NCBI GenBank assembly: GCA_020253445.1
Contig: JADCBP010000004.1
Location: forward strand, 62,001-126,000
DNA length: 64,000 bases
Reading direction: 5' to 3'
Source: Methylobacterium sp.
GTDB taxonomy: Bacteria; Pseudomonadota; Alphaproteobacteria; Rhizobiales; Beijerinckiaceae
The notes under the pieces are model-generated. The model worked only from the letters and a program-made list of their open reading frames with translations, was not told the DNA's origin and did no database searches. How positions within the stretch are numbered: position 1 is the first letter of the stretch; every line of letters begins with the position of its first letter. Position numbers and translations under genes: made by a program. This document shows positions 1 through 9,514 of this stretch, piece by piece.

Positions 1-1
1 C

Positions 2-604
2 GGCAACATCTTCCGCGGCGCGCAGATGCACGGCATGGGCCTCTCGCGCCCCGCGGCCGATTCCATGGGCATGCTCGGCACGGTGATGAACGTGATCGCG
101 CTTGAGGCGCAGCTCACCGCGTTGGGCCAGCCGGCCCGCGCGATGTCGGGTGTGGCGATGCCCTCCGTGGTGGAAACCTACACGCGCCAGCAGGCGATGG
201 ATCATCTGACCAAGGGGCGCATCGTGCTGCTCGCGGGCGGCACGGGCAATCCGTTCTTCACCACCGATACGGGCGGCGCCCTCCGCGCGGCCGAACTCGA
301 ATGCGACGTGCTGATGAAGGCGACGCAGGTCGACGGCGTCTACAGCGCCGATCCGCGCAAGGACCCGAACGCGATCCGCTACGAGACCGTGAGTTTCGAC
401 GAGGTGCTGCGCCGGGACCTGAAGGTGATGGATACGGCCGCTTTCGCGCTGGCGCGTGATGCCAGGCTGCCCATCGTGGTCTTCTCGATTCACGAACCGG
501 GTTCGATCGCGGCGGTGCTCACCGGCAAGGGCCGCTCGACGCTGGTTTCGGACCAGGGCTCGCTTGATCTTTCACCCCCTTTCCGACAAGGAAGGCAGGA
601 ATAA
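2..604 (+). CDS. pyrH: UMP kinase, 5'-truncated by window edge
   Basis: Amino-acid-kinase-fold enzyme that phosphorylates UMP to UDP with ATP in the cytoplasm. The reading frame is open from base 2, so the N-terminus with the first part of the nucleotide-binding glycine loop lies outside the window. Visible signatures are GNIFRGAQ at the cut edge, VLLAGGTGNPFFTTDT in the middle and the DGVYSADPRKDPNA nucleotide-site loop. About 200 residues remain; I expect roughly 240. The last ~20 residues after the conserved core run on as a polar tail. It heads the conserved pyrH-frr-uppS-cdsA order, but a hairpin repeat separates it from frr. Confidence 0.95.
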   Translation, partial: GNIFRGAQMHGMGLSRPAADSMGMLGTVMNVIALEAQLTALGQPARAMSGVAMPSVVETYTRQQAMDHLTKGRIVLLAGGTGNPFFTTDTGGALRAAELECDVLMKATQVDGVYSADPRKDPNAIRYETVSFDEVLRRDLKVMDTAAFALARDARLPIVVFSIHEPGSIAAVLTGKGRSTLVSDQGSLDLSPPFRQGRQE

Positions 605-681
605 ACCAGAAGTGCCGCGGGAAACAGGCCGGCAAGGCCCCCTCGCCGACCGGCCGGGCAGGGGGCGCTGATTTGCGTTTC

Positions 682-779
682 GCGGGCATGGCCCGCCGAT
701 TTGGGTTTTGCGGGCATGGCCCGCCAATTTGGGTTTTGCGGGCATGGCCCGCCTGTGAACTTTGCGGGTTTTGGCCCGC
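682..779. repeat. 28-bp tandem hairpin repeat between pyrH and frr
   Basis: The 15-base hairpin GCGGGCATGGCCCGC starts at 682, 710 and 738, an exact 28-bp period, with spacers of the type CGATTTGGGTTTT. A fourth diverged hairpin, GCGGGTTTTGGCCCGC, sits at 764-779 just before the frr ribosome-binding site. Each unit can fold as a 6-bp GC stem with a 3-base loop. It occupies the pyrH-frr gap, so it would be transcribed between two normally co-expressed genes. It could tune readthrough or stability; no function is shown. Confidence 0.85.
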
Positions 780-791
780 ATGGAGGAAAAG

Positions 792-1355
792 ATGGCGAAG
801 GTGACCTTCGATATGGCCGATATCAAGCGGCGCATGCATGGCTCGGTCGAGTCCTTGAAAAAGGATCTCTCGTCGCTGCGCACGGGCCGTGCCTCGGCCA
901 GCCTGCTCGATCCCATCGAGGTGGATGCCTATGGCTCCAAGATGCCGATGAACCAGGTGGCGACTGTCTCGGTGCCCGAGCCGCGCATGCTTTCGGTTGC
1001 CGTTTGGGATCGTGGCATGGTGGGCGCGGTGGAAAAGGCGATCCGCGAAAGCAATCTCGGCCTCAATCCGGCCACCGAGGGGCAGACCATCCGCCTGCGC
1101 ATCCCCGAACTCAACGAGCAGCGTCGCAAGGAAATGGTGAAGGTCGCGCAGAAATATGCGGAGGCCGCGCGCGTCGCCGCCCGCCATGTGCGCCGCGATG
1201 GCCTTGATGTGCTCAAGAAGCTCGAAAAGGACGGCGACATGAGCGAGGATGATGCTGTCCGCAATTCCGAGCAGGTGCAGAAGGCGACCGATCAGGTGAT
1301 TGCCGAGATCGATTCCGCGCTCGCTGCCAAGGAAAAGGAAATCATGCAGGTCTGA
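792..1355 (+). CDS. frr: Ribosome recycling factor
   Basis: Splits post-termination ribosomes together with EF-G. The 187-residue product has the family length and the expected segments: [10 protein letters not shown] near residue 30-40, [16 protein letters not shown] in the middle and a C-terminal helix with [14 protein letters not shown] chose ATG 792 because GGAGG at 782-786 lies 5 bases upstream and the protein then starts MAKVTFD. An in-frame ATG at 780 and a TTG at 762 would add residues from inside the hairpin repeat and are less likely. Confidence 0.96.
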   Translation: MAKVTFDMADIKRRMHGSVESLKKDLSSLRTGRASASLLDPIEVDAYGSKMPMNQVATVSVPEPRMLSVAVWDRGMVGAVEKAIRESNLGLNPATEGQTIRLRIPELNEQRRKEMVKVAQKYAEAARVAARHVRRDGLDVLKKLEKDGDMSEDDAVRNSEQVQKATDQVIAEIDSALAAKEKEIMQV

Positions 1356-1451
1356 GGCTGCAGCCTTCCGTCCGAGCATCGTCCCTCATTGCCGGGGGCA
1401 GAAGCGCGAAGCCAAGCCCCAGGCTCTCGAAACCGTGACAGGAGTGATCCC

Positions 1452-2207
1452 GTGTCGGCCCAGTCCTCCCCCCAACCCATCGGGGAACTTGCCGTCGCCG
1501 GCGGAGCCGAAGGGCGGCCGCGTCATGTCGCGCTGATCATGGATGGCAACGGGCGCTGGGCGGAAAAGCGCTCGCTGCCGAGAGTGGCAGGGCATCGGGC
1601 CGGGGTGGAAGCCGTGCGGCGCCTCGTGCGCCTCGCCAGCGAGCGCGGGATCGAGATCCTCACGCTCTTCAGCTTCTCCACCGAGAACTGGTCGCGCCCC
1701 GCCGCCGAAGTCTCGGAACTGATGCGCCTGCTGCGCTTCTTCATCCGCTCCGATCTCGCCGAATTGCACGGCGCGAATGTGCTGATCCGCATCATCGGCG
1801 AGCGCGAAGGCCTCGCGCCGGAAATCCTGGCTTTGCTCGACGAGGCGGAGAGCACGACGGCCGGCAATACCGGGCTCACGCTCGTCGTCGCGTTCAATTA
1901 TGGCGCCCGCCAGGAAATGGCGCGGACCATGCGGCTTCTGGCGCAGGAGGTGCAGGCCGGGCGGATGACACCGGCCGACATCACGCCGGAATGCATCGGT
2001 GCCGCGCTGGATACCGGGGGCCTTCCCGATCCCGATCTGATCATCCGCACCTCGGGGGAGCAGCGCATCTCGAATTTCCTGCTCTGGCAGGCTGCCTATG
2101 CGGAATTCGTGTTCCTGCCCTGCCTCTGGCCGGATTTCGACGCCGCCGCCTTCGACGAGGCCCTGGGTGAGTTCGCCCGGCGCCAGCGGCGTTTCGGGGG
2201 CGTGTGA
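1452..2207 (+). CDS. uppS: Undecaprenyl (di-trans,poly-cis) diphosphate synthase
   Basis: Cis-prenyltransferase that elongates farnesyl-PP with isopentenyl-PP to the C55 carrier for peptidoglycan and polysaccharides. The [13 protein letters not shown] block (catalytic Asp), the [12 protein letters not shown] block and the C-terminal [19 protein letters not shown] block are all present. GTG 1452 is preferred because AGGAG at 1440-1444 lies 7 bases upstream, giving 251 residues; the open frame extends upstream to 1389 without a better site. The stop codon overlaps the cdsA start by one base (TGATG), indicating translational coupling. Confidence 0.95.
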   Translation: MSAQSSPQPIGELAVAGGAEGRPRHVALIMDGNGRWAEKRSLPRVAGHRAGVEAVRRLVRLASERGIEILTLFSFSTENWSRPAAEVSELMRLLRFFIRSDLAELHGANVLIRIIGEREGLAPEILALLDEAESTTAGNTGLTLVVAFNYGARQEMARTMRLLAQEVQAGRMTPADITPECIGAALDTGGLPDPDLIIRTSGEQRISNFLLWQAAYAEFVFLPCLWPDFDAAAFDEALGEFARRQRRFGGV

Positions 2208-3109
2208 TGGCGGCGTCCGGCGGGCGGGAGCCTGCCCCGAAACCCTCGATCCGTCCGAATGATCTGAAACCCCGCATCCTGTCCGCCATCGTGCTCGCCG
2301 CCGGCGCGCTGGGCAGCGCGGTGGCGGGAGGCTGGCTCTTCGCCGGCGTGTGGGCCGCGCTCTCGGTGATGGTCTATCTCGAATGGTTCACGATCGCGCG
2401 GAGCCGGCCGGGCAGTCCGCCGCCGGGCTTCCACTGGAGCATGGTGCCGGGCGTCGCGCTGCTCGCAGCCCTGGCACTGGCCATTGCCGGGGCCTTGCTG
2501 GCCGGATGGTCCTTGTCGGCAGGCCTGCCCTGGCTCGCGGGCCTTTTCCTGGCCTTCCTTCTGGCCGTGTCGCGCGCGGGGCTCGCGCACCGGCGCTGGC
2601 AGGCGAGCGGCATGCTCTATGCGGGAGGGCTCATCGTCTCGATGCTGGCTTTGCGCCTCTCCGATTCCCACGGGCTGGTGGCCGTCCTCGCCCTCTTCGC
2701 GATTGTCTGGGGAACGGATATCGGCGCTTACTTCACGGGTCGAGCGCTGGGCGGGCCCAAACTCGCGCCGCGAATCTCGCCCAACAAGACCTGGTCGGGA
2801 TTTGCGGGCGGCCTGCTGACGGGCATCTTCGCCGGCATGCTGGTGCTCAGCATCGCGGGCTTGCCCCTCTCCTTCGCGCTGATCCTGCTCTGCGGCGTGC
2901 TGGCTTTGGTCTCCGTGGCGGGCGACCTCTTCGAAAGCCACATGAAGCGGCGTTTCGGCGTGAAGGATTCCGGCCATCTCATTCCCGGCCATGGCGGCTT
3001 CATGGACCGGCTCGACGCCTTCCTCTTCGCGGCGATTCTCGCGGCGGCCATCGGGTTGTGGCGGGGAGGGGTGCAGAACGCGGCGGGCGGCCTGCTCACG
3101 AGCTGGTGA
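2207..3109 (+). CDS. cdsA: Phosphatidate cytidylyltransferase
   Basis: Integral membrane enzyme making CDP-diacylglycerol from phosphatidate and CTP, the branch point of phospholipid synthesis. About 300 residues, with many hydrophobic segments and the CDS signature near the C-terminus: SHMKRRFGVKDSG followed by HGGFMDRLD. Starts at ATG 2207 inside the uppS stop codon; an in-frame GTG at 2204 is the alternative. In many relatives dxr follows; here the next gene is rseP after a 132-bp gap with no recognisable gene. Confidence 0.95.
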   Translation: MAASGGREPAPKPSIRPNDLKPRILSAIVLAAGALGSAVAGGWLFAGVWAALSVMVYLEWFTIARSRPGSPPPGFHWSMVPGVALLAALALAIAGALLAGWSLSAGLPWLAGLFLAFLLAVSRAGLAHRRWQASGMLYAGGLIVSMLALRLSDSHGLVAVLALFAIVWGTDIGAYFTGRALGGPKLAPRISPNKTWSGFAGGLLTGIFAGMLVLSIAGLPLSFALILLCGVLALVSVAGDLFESHMKRRFGVKDSGHLIPGHGGFMDRLDAFLFAAILAAAIGLWRGGVQNAAGGLLTSW

Positions 3110-3241
3110 GCACCCGCACCCTTAACCATGCCTCCAGAAATGCCATGTTTCCGCCTTGTGCGCGAGCCATGGGAGTGGCAACCAATCTTAATGGCGCGTT
3201 AATTCCCGGCCTCCAGTCCGACACAACCCAGGTGACCCCGC

Positions 3242-4393
3242 TTGCCCTCCTCGTTCGTCAGCAGCCTTGATTTCCTGCTCTCGTTTTTCGGGTATCTGCT
3301 CCCGTTCCTTTTCGTGCTGGCGCTGGTGGTCTTCATCCACGAGATGGGCCATTTCCTGGTGGGTCGATATTTCGGCGTGAAGGTCGAGACCTTCTCGCTG
3401 GGCTTCGGCCCGCGCCTGTTCTGCCGCTATGACAAGCATGGCACGGAATGGGCGATCTCCGCGATTCCGCTGGGCGGGTTCGTGAAGTTCAAGGGTGACG
3501 CCAATGCGGCGAGCATGCCCGATCATCATGCGCTGGACGTCATGCCGGTCGCGGATCGCAGCGATTCCTTTCCGCACCAATCGGTGGCGCGCCGCGCCGC
3601 GATCGTTGCTGCGGGCCCGCTCGCGAATTTTCTTCTCGCCTTCGTGATCTTCATGACGAGCTTCCTGCTCGTGGGCCGCCCTCAGGTGCAGCCGGTGATC
3701 GCGGGCGTGGCCGATAACAGCCCGGCCGCAGCGGCCGGCTTCCTGCCCGGCGACCGCGTTCTGGCGATCAATGGCGACGAGATGGTGAGCTTCGAGGATG
3801 TGGTGCGCCGCGTCTCGCTCTCCGAGGGCAAGGAACTCACATTCCGCGTGGAGCGGGATTCGCGCGAACTCGAACTCTCGGCCACACCGCGCATCATGAC
3901 GCGCAAGACCGTGCTGGGCACCGAGCGTCGCCCGATCATGGGCTTCATCGCATCGAACCAGCCCGAAAATCTTTTCCAGCGGCGCTATGGCCCGTTGGAG
4001 GCGGCCGGCACGGCGGCGGGTGAAATCTATTTCGTGATCGACCGCACGGTGCATTACATCGCCGGTCTTGCGGCCGGCCGCGAGAAGGCCGACCAGCTCT
4101 CGGGGCCTGTCCGCATCGGGTATGTCTCGGGCAAGGTCGCCGAATCGGGAATCGGTCCGCTGCTGATGCTTGCGGGCATCCTTTCGATCTCGATCGGCTT
4201 CATCAACCTGCTGCCGATTCCCATGCTGGATGGCGGCCATCTCGTGTTTTACGCCGCCGAAGCCCTGCGTGGCCGCCCCGTGAGCGCAACGGCCCAGGAA
4301 TGGAGCTTCCGGGTGGGTTTTGTCCTCGTTCTGGCGCTGATGCTGTTCTCGACATGGAATGACATCATGCACTTGACCGGGCTCGCCTTCTGA
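3242..4393 (+). CDS. rseP: RIP metalloprotease RseP
   Basis: Inner-membrane site-2 zinc protease that cleaves transmembrane anti-sigma factors and signal-peptide remnants. The zinc motif HEMGH is in the first transmembrane helix (about residues 31-35), a PDZ-like region follows around residues 150-240, and the second active-site motif LLPIPMLDGGHL is near residue 325. Starts at TTG 3242, supported by AGGTGA at 3230-3235. Usual family length (383). A GC hairpin without a T-tract (4415-4433) follows the stop. Confidence 0.95.
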   Translation: MPSSFVSSLDFLLSFFGYLLPFLFVLALVVFIHEMGHFLVGRYFGVKVETFSLGFGPRLFCRYDKHGTEWAISAIPLGGFVKFKGDANAASMPDHHALDVMPVADRSDSFPHQSVARRAAIVAAGPLANFLLAFVIFMTSFLLVGRPQVQPVIAGVADNSPAAAAGFLPGDRVLAINGDEMVSFEDVVRRVSLSEGKELTFRVERDSRELELSATPRIMTRKTVLGTERRPIMGFIASNQPENLFQRRYGPLEAAGTAAGEIYFVIDRTVHYIAGLAAGREKADQLSGPVRIGYVSGKVAESGIGPLLMLAGILSISIGFINLLPIPMLDGGHLVFYAAEALRGRPVSATAQEWSFRVGFVLVLALMLFSTWNDIMHLTGLAF

Positions 4394-4520
4394 TCGCGCA
4401 GGCTTTTTCGGCTTCCCGCGCGCGTTGCGCGGGGGGCACGGATGTTAGGATTTCGTAACCACGCGCCGTTTCCTGATTGCATTGACCGATTTGTTGGTTA
4501 GAAGCAAAAGGGAGTGGCAA

Positions 4521-4543
4521 TGCATCCTTGGATGCAGGTTTTT
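4521..4543 (+). terminator. Terminator-like hairpin in the bamA leader
   Basis: TGCATCCTTGGATGCA (4521-4536) is a perfect palindrome that folds as a 6-bp stem closed by a CUUG tetraloop, followed by GGTTTTT. It lies 128 bases after the rseP stop and about 55 bases before the bamA ATG. It could end rseP transcription or act as an attenuator ahead of bamA. The stem is short and AU-containing, so termination would be partial at best. Confidence 0.4.
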
Positions 4544-4597
4544 CCGTGTTTCCGTGGGACCGGGTCTCGGAAGGCCGCAGCGACAGGGTAATTGAAG

Positions 4598-7054
4598 ATG
4601 TCTGTTTTCGGTTGGGACGGGATGATGGGTTCGGTTCGAAAAGGCCTTCTCGCCATCATGGCGGCCCTGGTGCTCCTGAGCACCGTGCCGGCCATGGCGC
4701 AGCAGAGGGTTGTCGTTCAGGGCAATAGCCGCGTCGAGGCGGACACGATCCGCTCCTTCCTGACATTGGCCCCCGGCGAAAGCTACACTGCGGCGCGGAT
4801 CGACCAGGCGATCAAGGATCTCTACGCCACCGGTCTGTTCCAGGATGTGCGGATCACCCGTTCCGGCGCGGGCGTCGTCGTCCGGGTTGTCGAGAACCAG
4901 TCGATCAACCGCGTGACTTTCGTTGGCAATTCCCGTCTCAAGGCCGATCAGCTCTCCGGCGAAATCCAGGCCCGTTCCCGCGGGCCTTTCAGCCAGACGA
5001 TGATCGATCAGGACGTGCAACGCATCCGCGACATCTATGCGCGGGCCGGCCGTGCCGCCGCCGATGTGCGGGCCGAGATCACCCCGACGGCCGATGGCCG
5101 CGTGGACGTGACCTTCCGCATCAGCGAAGGTGGCAAGACCGGCGTGGCCGCGATCAATTTCCAGGGCAACAATGCCTATGGCGCGAGCCGCCTGAAAGGC
5201 GTGATGTCGACGACCGAATCGAACTTCCTGAGCTTCCTGAAGAGCTCGGATGTCTATGATCCGGATCGCATCGCCGCCGACCTCGAGGCCATTCGCCGCT
5301 TCTACCTGCGCAATGGCTATGCCGATTTCCGTATCGTCTCCTCCAGCGCCGAGCTGGATGCCGCCCAGAACGGCTACGTGATCAATATCGTGGTTGAGGA
5401 AGGCCCGCGCTATTCGGTCTCGGCGGTCGATGTCGAATCGCGCATTGCCGATATCAGCACCGATGACCTGCGCCGGCAGGTCTATACCCGCGCCGGCCAG
5501 ACCTATAATGCCGTCGATGTCGAGAAGTCCGTCGATGCGCTGTCCCGTGCGGTTGCGCAGCGCGGCTATGCCTTCGCGCAGGTTCGCCCGCGCGGCGAGC
5601 GAAACCCCGCCGACCAGACCGTCCGCATCGTCTATTTGGTGGAGGAGGGCGCGCGCGCCTATATCGAGCGCATCGTGATTCGCGGCAACACGCGCACGCG
5701 CGATTATGTCATCCGCCGCGAATTCGACGTGGGCGAGGGCGACGCCTTCAACCGCGCCGCGATTGACCGCGCCGAGCGCCGTCTGCGCAATCTCGACTTC
5801 TTCCAGTCGGTCCGCGTCACGACCGAGCCGGGCTCCGCGCCGGATCGCGTGGTCATCAATGTCGACGTGCAGGACAAGGCGACCGGCAGCTTCTCGATCG
5901 CCGGCGGCTATTCGACCGCGGAAGGCTTCCTTGCCGAAGTGACGCTGCAGGAAGCCAACTTCCTCGGCCGTGGCCAGTTCGTCCGCATCACGGCCTCGAC
6001 CGGCCAGACGAGCCGTGGCGGTGAATTCTCTTTCACCGAGCCCTTCTTCCTCGGCTATCGCCTGGCGGCGGGCTTTGACCTCTTCACGAAATTCAATGAT
6101 GCATCGAGCTTCAGCCGTTACCAGAGCCGCACGACGGGCTTCACCTTGCGTGCCGGCGTGCCGATCACCGAGGAATTCTCGGTGGGTGTGCGTTATTCGG
6201 CCTACCAGCAGCGGATCCGCATCCCGAATTCGGCCAGTCAGCCGTTTGACAACTGCGATGGTAGCACTCTCGCCACGGGTGAGATAAACACCTGTATCGC
6301 GGATGGTGAAGCCTCGATCGCCATCAAGGAGGCAAGAGGCAGTAGGATTACATCGCTCGCGGGCCTGACCTTCTCCTACAATTCGCTCGACAACAACAAT
6401 GACCCGACCTCCGGCATCTTCGCCGATCTGAGGCCTGAAATCGCCGGCTTGGGCGGTGATGCGCGCTTCCTGCGCGCGACGGCCTCCGTTCGCTACTACT
6501 ACCCGATCACGGATGATTTCACCGGCATGCTCAAGCTGCAGGGCGGTTACATGACCGCTTTCGGCAACCAGCGCCTCCGCGTGCTCGATCACTTCTCGAT
6601 GGGCCCGGACCTCGTCCGTGGTTTTGCGCCGTCCGGCATCGGCCCGCGGGATCGCGGTGGCGATTCCAATGCGAACGCAGTCGGCGGCACGACCTATTTT
6701 GGCGCGACGGCGGAAGTGACCTTCCCGATTTTCGGCCTGCCGCGTGAATTGGGCCTCCGTGGCGCTGTATTTGGCGATGCGGGCACCTTGTTCGGCTACA
6801 GGGGCCGGAAGAAATTCGAAATCAACGGGGTAAGTGGTTTTCAATGTACCGATCCGGGCGATACTCGGTTTCAGTCCGAGTGCCTGGATGTTCGTGACGA
6901 GAGCAAGATCCGCTCTTCGGTTGGCGTTGGCCTGCTCTGGGCTTCGCCGCTCGGTCCGATCCGCTTCGACTATGCCTATGCGCTCAGCCGGGTGACCGGC
7001 CCCGGCGGCGACCGGGTGCAGGCGTTCCGCTTCTCCGGCGGCGCCCGGTTCTGA
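4598..7054 (+). CDS. bamA: Outer membrane protein assembly factor BamA
   Basis: Omp85-family core of the BAM complex that folds beta-barrel proteins into the outer membrane. An N-terminal signal segment ([14 protein letters not shown], ending AMAQQ) is followed by POTRA repeats over roughly residues 30-350 and a 16-strand barrel from about 430, ending in the C-terminal phenylalanine of GGARF. The [13 protein letters not shown] segment is the conserved barrel-loop motif. ATG 4598 gives 818 residues; ATG 4622 or 4625 would still include the signal peptide and cannot be excluded. Followed closely by lpxD, the usual order. Confidence 0.96.
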   Translation: MSVFGWDGMMGSVRKGLLAIMAALVLLSTVPAMAQQRVVVQGNSRVEADTIRSFLTLAPGESYTAARIDQAIKDLYATGLFQDVRITRSGAGVVVRVVENQSINRVTFVGNSRLKADQLSGEIQARSRGPFSQTMIDQDVQRIRDIYARAGRAAADVRAEITPTADGRVDVTFRISEGGKTGVAAINFQGNNAYGASRLKGVMSTTESNFLSFLKSSDVYDPDRIAADLEAIRRFYLRNGYADFRIVSSSAELDAAQNGYVINIVVEEGPRYSVSAVDVESRIADISTDDLRRQVYTRAGQTYNAVDVEKSVDALSRAVAQRGYAFAQVRPRGERNPADQTVRIVYLVEEGARAYIERIVIRGNTRTRDYVIRREFDVGEGDAFNRAAIDRAERRLRNLDFFQSVRVTTEPGSAPDRVVINVDVQDKATGSFSIAGGYSTAEGFLAEVTLQEANFLGRGQFVRITASTGQTSRGGEFSFTEPFFLGYRLAAGFDLFTKFNDASSFSRYQSRTTGFTLRAGVPITEEFSVGVRYSAYQQRIRIPNSASQPFDNCDGSTLATGEINTCIADGEASIAIKEARGSRITSLAGLTFSYNSLDNNNDPTSGIFADLRPEIAGLGGDARFLRATASVRYYYPITDDFTGMLKLQGGYMTAFGNQRLRVLDHFSMGPDLVRGFAPSGIGPRDRGGDSNANAVGGTTYFGATAEVTFPIFGLPRELGLRGAVFGDAGTLFGYRGRKKFEINGVSGFQCTDPGDTRFQSECLDVRDESKIRSSVGVGLLWASPLGPIRFDYAYALSRVTGPGGDRVQAFRFSGGARF

Positions 7055-7091
7055 TGGCAGGCGAGGGGGCTTGTCCCTCTCGCAATCTCGG

Positions 7092-8129
7092 ATGAGCTCT
7101 CTCGATTTTTTCCCTGCGAGCCCTGGAATCCCGCTTTCCACGCTGGCTGAAGCGACCGGGGCCCGCCTTCTCGAAGGCGTTGCCGGTGCGGCGCCCGTTT
7201 ACCGCGTGGCGCCACTGGAAGCGGCGGGCCCGGGCGATCTGACCTTCCTGGAAAATACAGCCTATGCCAAGTTCGCGGCGGAAACCGGGGCGACCGCCTG
7301 TTTCATCAGCGAAAAGCAGGCCAGCCTGCTGCCCGCGCGCTGCACGCCACTTGTTTCGAACGAGCCCTACCGCGCTTTCGCGAAGGCTGCAGCCCTGCTT
7401 TTCCCGGCGGCTGGGAGGCCGCAATCCATCTTTGGCATGTCCGGTATCGCTCCCGGCGCCTTCGTCCATTCCGAGGCACGGCTGGAGAGCGGCGTGACTG
7501 TCGATCCCGGCGCCGTGATTGGTCCTGGCGCCGAGATCGGTCGCGGGACGGTGATCTGCGCGCAAGCGGTGATCGGACCCGGTGTTCGGATCGGGCGTGA
7601 CGGCGCCGTGGGCGCGGGCGCGACCGTCACGCATGCGCTGATCGGCAACCGGGTCATCCTCCATCCGGGCGTACGCATCGGGCAGGATGGCTTTGGTTTT
7701 GCCATGGGCGCGCGCGGGCACCTCAAGGTTCCGCAGGTCGGGCGCGTGATCATTCAGGATGATGTCGAGATCGGGGCCAACGCCACGGTCGATCGCGGCG
7801 CAAACCGGGATACCGTGATCGGCGAGGGCACCAAGATCGACAATCTTGTGCAGATCGGACATAATGTCGAGATCGGTCGCCATTGCGTTCTGGTCGGGCA
7901 GGTGGGCATCTCGGGTTCCACGGTGCTCGAGGATTATGTTGTGGTCGGTGGCCAGGCCGGTATCGCCGGTCACCTGCGCATCGGCATGGGCGCTCAGATC
8001 GGCGCGAAATCGGGCGTGATGGGCGACCTTGCCGCCGGTGGAAAATACCTTGGCGCCCCGGCAAAAGCCGCGAGAACCTTCTTCCGCGAGGTTGCGGCCT
8101 TGGCCAAACTCGCGCAAAAGGGCGAGTAG
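7092..8129 (+). CDS. lpxD: UDP-3-O-acylglucosamine N-acyltransferase
   Basis: Third enzyme of lipid A synthesis; transfers the N-linked hydroxyacyl chain from acyl-ACP. An N-terminal uridine-binding domain (residues 1-100) is followed by a left-handed beta-helix of hexapeptide repeats ([13 protein letters not shown] and similar). The catalytic-His block reads [10 protein letters not shown]. The start is uncertain: ATG 7092 gives [10 protein letters not shown], a typical N-terminus, but TTG 7071 has a better-placed GAGGGGG and would add 7 residues. Only 37 bases separate it from bamA. Confidence 0.94.
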   Translation: MSSLDFFPASPGIPLSTLAEATGARLLEGVAGAAPVYRVAPLEAAGPGDLTFLENTAYAKFAAETGATACFISEKQASLLPARCTPLVSNEPYRAFAKAAALLFPAAGRPQSIFGMSGIAPGAFVHSEARLESGVTVDPGAVIGPGAEIGRGTVICAQAVIGPGVRIGRDGAVGAGATVTHALIGNRVILHPGVRIGQDGFGFAMGARGHLKVPQVGRVIIQDDVEIGANATVDRGANRDTVIGEGTKIDNLVQIGHNVEIGRHCVLVGQVGISGSTVLEDYVVVGGQAGIAGHLRIGMGAQIGAKSGVMGDLAAGGKYLGAPAKAARTFFREVAALAKLAQKGE

Positions 8130-8208
8130 CGCGGCGGGTGAGGCCAGCGCGACGAGAGTGTTCCAGTCACGAATGAACCGTGATCCATGGTCAAGACAGG
8201 GCGGATCC

Positions 8209-8691
8209 ATGACGAAGGCTGACGAATCCGGAACGACGACCGAGGGGCTGGCCATGCCCATCGACATCACGAAACTGATGCAGTATCTGCCGCATCGCTA
8301 TCCGTTCCTGCTGATCGACCGCATCGTGACGATGGATGCCGATCGTTACGTCGTCGGCATCAAGAACGTCACCTTCAACGAGCCGCAATTCATGGGGCAT
8401 TTTCCCGGCGCACCGGTGATGCCTGGCGTGCTGCTGATCGAGGGCATGGCGCAGACGGCGGGAGCGGCCTGCATCGCCTCGGGCGAGGCGGGGGGCGGCG
8501 CGAAGCTCGTCTATTTCATGACCATCGACAAATGCAAATTCAGGAAGCCGGTGACACCAGGTGACCGCGTGGAATATCACCTCACGCGATTGAATCGCCG
8601 GCGCAACATGTGGTGGTACAAGGGCGAGGCGAAAGTCGACGGCCAGCTGGTTGCGGAAGCCGAGCTGAGCGCGATGATTGTCGCGCAGTAA
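8209..8691 (+). CDS. fabZ: 3-hydroxyacyl-ACP dehydratase FabZ
   Basis: Hot-dog-fold dehydratase of type II fatty acid synthesis that competes with LpxA for hydroxyacyl-ACP. Catalytic His is in [11 protein letters not shown] and catalytic Glu in [11 protein letters not shown]; the N-terminal [10 protein letters not shown] block is also intact. ATG 8209 gives 160 residues; the first ~15 ([15 protein letters not shown]) are a polar extension, and ATG 8254 (MPIDITKLM) would give the common ~145-residue form. Lies between lpxD and lpxA as in most Gram-negative bacteria. Confidence 0.95.
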   Translation: MTKADESGTTTEGLAMPIDITKLMQYLPHRYPFLLIDRIVTMDADRYVVGIKNVTFNEPQFMGHFPGAPVMPGVLLIEGMAQTAGAACIASGEAGGGAKLVYFMTIDKCKFRKPVTPGDRVEYHLTRLNRRRNMWWYKGEAKVDGQLVAEAELSAMIVAQ

Positions 8692-8700
8692 GGCGAGTTC

Positions 8701-9504
8701 ATGGTCTCCACCATTCATCCCCTGTCGGTTGTCGATCCCGCAGCCAGGATCGGCGCGAATGTCGTCATCGGGCCTTTCTGCACGGTCGGGCCGGAAGTCA
8801 CTCTCGGTGACGGTGTCGAACTCGTCAGCCATGTCGCCGTGGCCGGGCAAACGACGATTGGCGCTGGCACGAAGGTTTTCCCCTTCGCCTCGCTTGGCCA
8901 TCAGCCGCAGGATTTGAAGTTCAAGGGCGAGAAGACCCGCCTCGAGATCGGCGAGCGCTGCCTGATCCGTGAAGGCGTGACGATGAATACCGGCACGGAA
9001 GGCGGCGGTTCTCTGACCAGCGTCGGCAAGGAATGCACGTTCCTGGCCTATAGCCATGTTGCGCATGATTGCATCGTCGGCAACGGCGTCATCTTCTCGA
9101 ACAACGTGATGCTCGCGGGGCATTGCCATGTCGGCGATTACGTCATCATCGGCGGGGGCGCGGGCGTGCACCAGTTCGTGCGCATCGGCCACCATGCCTT
9201 CGTGGCGGCCATGTCCGGCATCGCGAATGACGTGATTCCCTATGGCATGGCGGTGAACGATCATCGCCAGGCCCACCTCTCCGGGCTGAACATCATCGGC
9301 CTGCGCCGACGCGGCTTCACCACCGAAGAAGTGCACGAGTTGCGGCGCGCCTATCGCCTGCTTTTCGCTCCGGAAGGCACGCTGAAGGAGCGCGTGCAGG
9401 ATGTGGCGAGCGAATTCGACACCCATCCGCTGATCCATGAAATCCTCGATTTCATCCGCGCCGGCGGTGATCGCTCCATCTGCACGCCGCGCGACGACGA
9501 TTGA
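8701..9504 (+). CDS. lpxA: UDP-N-acetylglucosamine acyltransferase
   Basis: First lipid A enzyme, acylating the 3-OH of UDP-GlcNAc. 267 residues of left-handed beta-helix repeats from the N-terminus (HPLSVVDPAARIGANVVIG) with the catalytic His in YSHVAHDCIVGN, then a C-terminal helical domain (RRAYRLLF). AAGGCGAG just upstream of ATG 8701 is the ribosome-binding site; only 9 bases separate it from fabZ. The following gene is lpxB directly, with no lpxI between them. Confidence 0.96.
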   Translation: MVSTIHPLSVVDPAARIGANVVIGPFCTVGPEVTLGDGVELVSHVAVAGQTTIGAGTKVFPFASLGHQPQDLKFKGEKTRLEIGERCLIREGVTMNTGTEGGGSLTSVGKECTFLAYSHVAHDCIVGNGVIFSNNVMLAGHCHVGDYVIIGGGAGVHQFVRIGHHAFVAAMSGIANDVIPYGMAVNDHRQAHLSGLNIIGLRRRGFTTEEVHELRRAYRLLFAPEGTLKERVQDVASEFDTHPLIHEILDFIRAGGDRSICTPRDDD

Positions 9505-9514
9505 GGCGCAGCCG

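Noticed and set aside
4445-7141. 898-codon open frame on the minus strand opposite bamA
   Set aside because: Shadow of high-GC codon bias; bamA on the plus strand has a signal peptide, POTRA and barrel motifs and the conserved neighbourhood.
9437-9514. N-terminal extension of lpxB from ATG 9437
   Set aside because: Would overlap lpxA by 68 bases and add residues before the family-typical VRVFLVAGE start.
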